DNA from: Setaria digitata
Taxonomy: Eukaryota; Nematoda; Chromadorea; Rhabditida; Setariidae
DNA: 64,000 nt
Assembly (NCBI GenBank): GCA_003640385.1
Contig: RCAB01000078.1
Span: forward strand, 124,001-188,000
Direction of reading: 5' to 3'
A program made the position numbers and the translations under genes. Under the pieces are notes generated by a model. That model worked only from the letters and a program-made list of their open reading frames with translations, did not search any database and had not been told where the DNA came from. Shown one piece after another: positions 63,001 through 64,000 of the stretch (its first letter is position 1; each line of letters starts with the position of its first letter).

Positions 63001-64000
63001 TTAGTACAACAAATTCTCCCTTTATGCGTTCCTCCAAACTATTTCATTATTCAGTTAGTAAATATCGTCAAATTGAACAGTAACATTTCATTGATCAGAA
63101 GCTTATGTATCGATGATTTAAGATCAGTCTTAAGGTCCTCTTGTACAAACAGTTGAATTATTGACCGGTTCAGTCAGTGGGGAATTATCGGATGCGACAA
63201 GTCCTTCCCAATGCGTTCATTTTTTTGTTCTAATTACTGATTAAGGAGAGTAATTTCTGTTCCATAGCACTGATCGAACAACCTAAGGATGGTGATGGCT
63301 GTTGCACTTAAAATTTCAGTTCTTTCCTCTTTTATCATCATCTTCGTTTTACCACGTGAAATTACACTTTTTCTTTCTAGTTATGAACTATGTTTTCCAT
63401 TTAGAAAGAGGGATTTTTACCAAACTAGTATCCCATGATAATTCTAAAATCAAAAAAAGAATAGAGGGAAGGATTTAAGAAAATATTAATTTTAGTGATG
63501 AAGATAAAAATGTTCATCTGTCATCTCAGAACTGATAAAATTCATTGCTGATAATGCACGAACATCATGAAAATGTAAGAGCTCTAATCAAGACTATGAA
63601 TTTTAGATCCTTTATAGACTTATTAGAATTGTCCTAAAATTCCTTGACCATATTGCGTTTTGGAATTCAACCAAACACTGAGTTATTTTCATATTCAGTG
63701 AATTATTTGGACTTATCATTTTTAGCACTTGTATAAAAGTTTGCTTAATCATTTTGTTCTTCTTCCAAATTCCAGTTATTGATGCTGCTATATTTGTCTT
63801 TTGCTGTCTCAGTACAATACTTCTGCTTATCAAGTCACGCAAGTCACGCAGTTTTGTATTTTCAGTACGTAAAGGAATGACGCGATTTGGGCGAAGTCGA
63901 ACCCAACAATCAGTTGACATTGACATTAACGAAACAAAACCGATCCGAAAAAACAGCGATGATGGTTTGTCATCTTGGCGGAGTTCGTTGGTTAATTCGA
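33006..64000 (+). CDS. PLEKHG5/Syx-like RhoGEF, N-terminal part (runs off the right edge)
   Basis: Exons 33006-33122, 34433-34495, 35639-35692, 38388-38428 and 46081-46372 join in frame to 189 residues. Exons 53095-53135, 58655-58686, 59901-60092 and 63866-64000 also join in frame. The second group encodes MDAEVACRLTPVLR, then a Ras-binding/ubiquitin-like segment containing GRSVGVPEKVQPYPGQRLRD, VLFFVENSRTPL and GQRIVARVRK. Its order and spacing resemble the N-terminal fold of human PLEKHG5, a RhoA exchange factor at cell junctions. The DH and PH domains that would prove this lie outside the window. The first group ends in phase 0 while exon 58655 needs a two-base carry-over, so a linking exon is unseen, or the groups are separate isoforms or genes. 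The upstream part has a CHFC pair, a polar N-T-T-rich stretch and a basic SIGRVRNRRPSLIEW segment. An acceptor at 32970-32971 lies about 35 bases before the first ATG. The donor of exon five may be GTAAAG at 46367, six bases earlier. Confidence 0.65.
37370..38654 (-). CDS. Possible two-exon gene nested antisense in the RhoGEF-like gene
   Basis: The first exon, 38654-38527, begins at an ATG about 23 bases behind a CTCTCTCAG acceptor and ends at CAG/GTAGAC in phase 2. The second, 37514-37370, has acceptor CGTCTTCAG, fits that phase and ends in TAA. The product would be about 90 residues, hydrophilic, with a Gly/Thr-rich start (GTGEGTGDGKEFGKAKERLE) and two NxT sequons (N-T-T and N-M-T) in the second exon. 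No membrane segment or known family is visible. Its intron contains both the plus-strand exon 38388-38428 and the single-N join at 38140, so the two genes would interdigitate on opposite strands. Phase match and good splice sites favour it; small size and lack of homology keep confidence low. Confidence 0.35.
38063..38222. other. Single-N join with 77-bp flanking duplication (assembly artefact)
   Basis: The N at 38140 separates identical copies at 38063-38139 and 38146-38222. It falls in an intron of the plus-strand gene, so no exon is damaged. Confidence 0.85.
43743..43886. repeat. Four-unit 36-bp tandem repeat in A-B-A-B order
   Basis: Units at 43743-43778, 43779-43814, 43815-43850 and 43851-43886 all begin CT(G/A)CCA and carry an AAAATTTTCA..TTT..TCAA core. 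Units one and three are identical (CTGCCACCAAATTTTCACTT and so on), while two and four resemble each other more closely. This fits a 36-bp duplication followed by a 72-bp duplication. It lies in the long intron 38428-46081. Confidence 0.85.
45255..45262. promoter_or_regulatory. AACCGGTT palindrome (Grainyhead-type site)
   Basis: A perfect AACCGGTT lies eight bases after another AACCGG half-site (45247-45252), in a G+C-rich patch of the long intron before exon 46081. Grainyhead family factors bind AACCGGTT. Function is inferred from the motif alone. Confidence 0.3.
46640..46879. other. Single-N join with 119-bp flanking duplication (assembly artefact)
   Basis: The N at 46759 separates near-identical copies at 46640-46758 and 46761-46879. 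It lies in the intron after exon 46081-46372. Sequence could be missing or wrongly doubled here, which matters because the exon expected to link to 58655 was not found. Confidence 0.85.
53095..53268 (+). other. Two alternative first exons of the RhoGEF-like gene
   Basis: The ATG at 53095 opens a 41-base exon ending at CTCAG/GTAAAC (53135). Its phase-2 end fits the microexon 58655-58686 exactly, so this makes a complete short start for the Ras-binding segment. Seventy bases on, an ATG at 53206 opens a 63-base exon (MSYDDITLSPYYVRRRKLFS) ending at CAG/GTGGCG in phase 0. That exon cannot join 58655 directly and would need another exon. The frame is also open upstream to a poor acceptor near 53173, so it could be internal. 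The 53.09-53.28 kb patch is richer in CpG than its surroundings, consistent with an internal promoter. Confidence 0.5.
57912..57919. promoter_or_regulatory. AACCGGTT palindrome (Grainyhead-type site)
   Basis: A second perfect AACCGGTT lies within CCCGGTAACCGGTTTTC, about 740 bases before the microexon at 58655 and inside the same gene as the site at 45255. Motif-based inference only. Confidence 0.25.
61109..61348 (+). pseudogene. Coding-like open stretch in the last visible intron
   Basis: About 79 codons are open to a TGA at 61348, starting directly after a stop and without an ATG. The translation contains a helical, charged run (FRLEWIQRYVTLASSLDILF, then KEAVIKRLHERYREKDGN). A second plus frame (61069-61263) is open over the same bases. 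The block 61.0-61.4 kb is richer in G+C than the intron around it. Exons 60092 and 63866 already join in phase and rebuild a family-like VRK, so this is probably not a constitutive exon of the RhoGEF-like gene. A decayed gene fragment, an alternative exon or chance are all possible. Confidence 0.2.
62892..63083 (+). CDS. Possible small single-exon ORF in the last visible intron
   Basis: The ATG at 62892 opens 63 codons to TAA. The product has a normal amino acid mix (LSALPHQSVSHILAGSIPFG and on) rather than the F/I/L bias of chance frames here. No splice sites, signal peptide or family are recognised. It lies between exons 60092 and 63866 on the same strand, so it could be a skipped exon or a nested gene. 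Confidence 0.15.
   Translation: MFGKRNLLEFDLSALPHQSVSHILAGSIPFGFKGIKLSTTNSPFMRSSKLFHYSVSKYRQIEQ

Noticed and set aside
1..64000. Search for the nematode SL1 RNA gene, 5S rRNA, transposase motifs or a bacterial (Wolbachia-type) insertion
   Set aside because: No SL1-like 22-mer, rRNA-like block, reverse transcriptase, integrase or transposase motif, and no long intron-free bacterial-type frame was seen on either strand.

Overview
The window reads as nuclear genomic DNA of a parasitic nematode. My best guess is a spirurid/filarial-type worm, inferred from gene style and not from any species marker. It is strongly AT-rich. Exons are short and phase-consistent, introns run from a few hundred bases to more than 10 kb, acceptors follow the nematode TTTCAG pattern, and several first ATGs lie just behind a good acceptor, as expected if SL trans-splicing is used. 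I found no rRNA, credible tRNA, CRISPR array, intact transposase or bacterial-style operon.

Layout: (1) 2455-9787, plus: an EFHD/swiprosin-type EF-hand actin regulator in eight exons, with a long low-complexity N-terminus and a probable internal start for a short form. A possible small secreted peptide gene lies on the minus strand in its largest intron. (2) 13680-16891, minus: a multi-pass membrane protein of unknown family in six, perhaps seven, exons. (3) 22647-26491, minus: a complete, apparently active CK1-superfamily kinase of the TTBK-like nematode type in nine exons. (4) 33006 to the right edge, plus: the 5' part of a very large gene. Its last visible exons carry a Ras-binding/ubiquitin-like fold resembling the N-terminus of the PLEKHG5 (Syx/TECH) RhoGEF. 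The first exons are spread over about 31 kb, with alternative first exons at 53.1-53.3 kb. The Dbl-homology and PH domains would lie beyond the window. A possible two-exon minus-strand gene interdigitates with one of its exons at 37.4-38.7 kb.

The remaining sequence is intergenic or intronic. It holds a snap-back inverted repeat (19.4-19.8 kb), a 36-bp tandem array (43.7 kb), perfect hairpins (31.5 and 31.8 kb) and simple repeats. There are three single-N joins flanked by 77-119 bp duplications, which look like scaffolding artefacts.

Three of the four main genes suggest signalling and membrane biology: Ca2+-dependent actin control, Rho GTPase activation and a Ser/Thr kinase. Nothing in the sequence shows that they act together. 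All gene models were spliced by eye from reading frame, splice-site quality and phase, with no transcript evidence.
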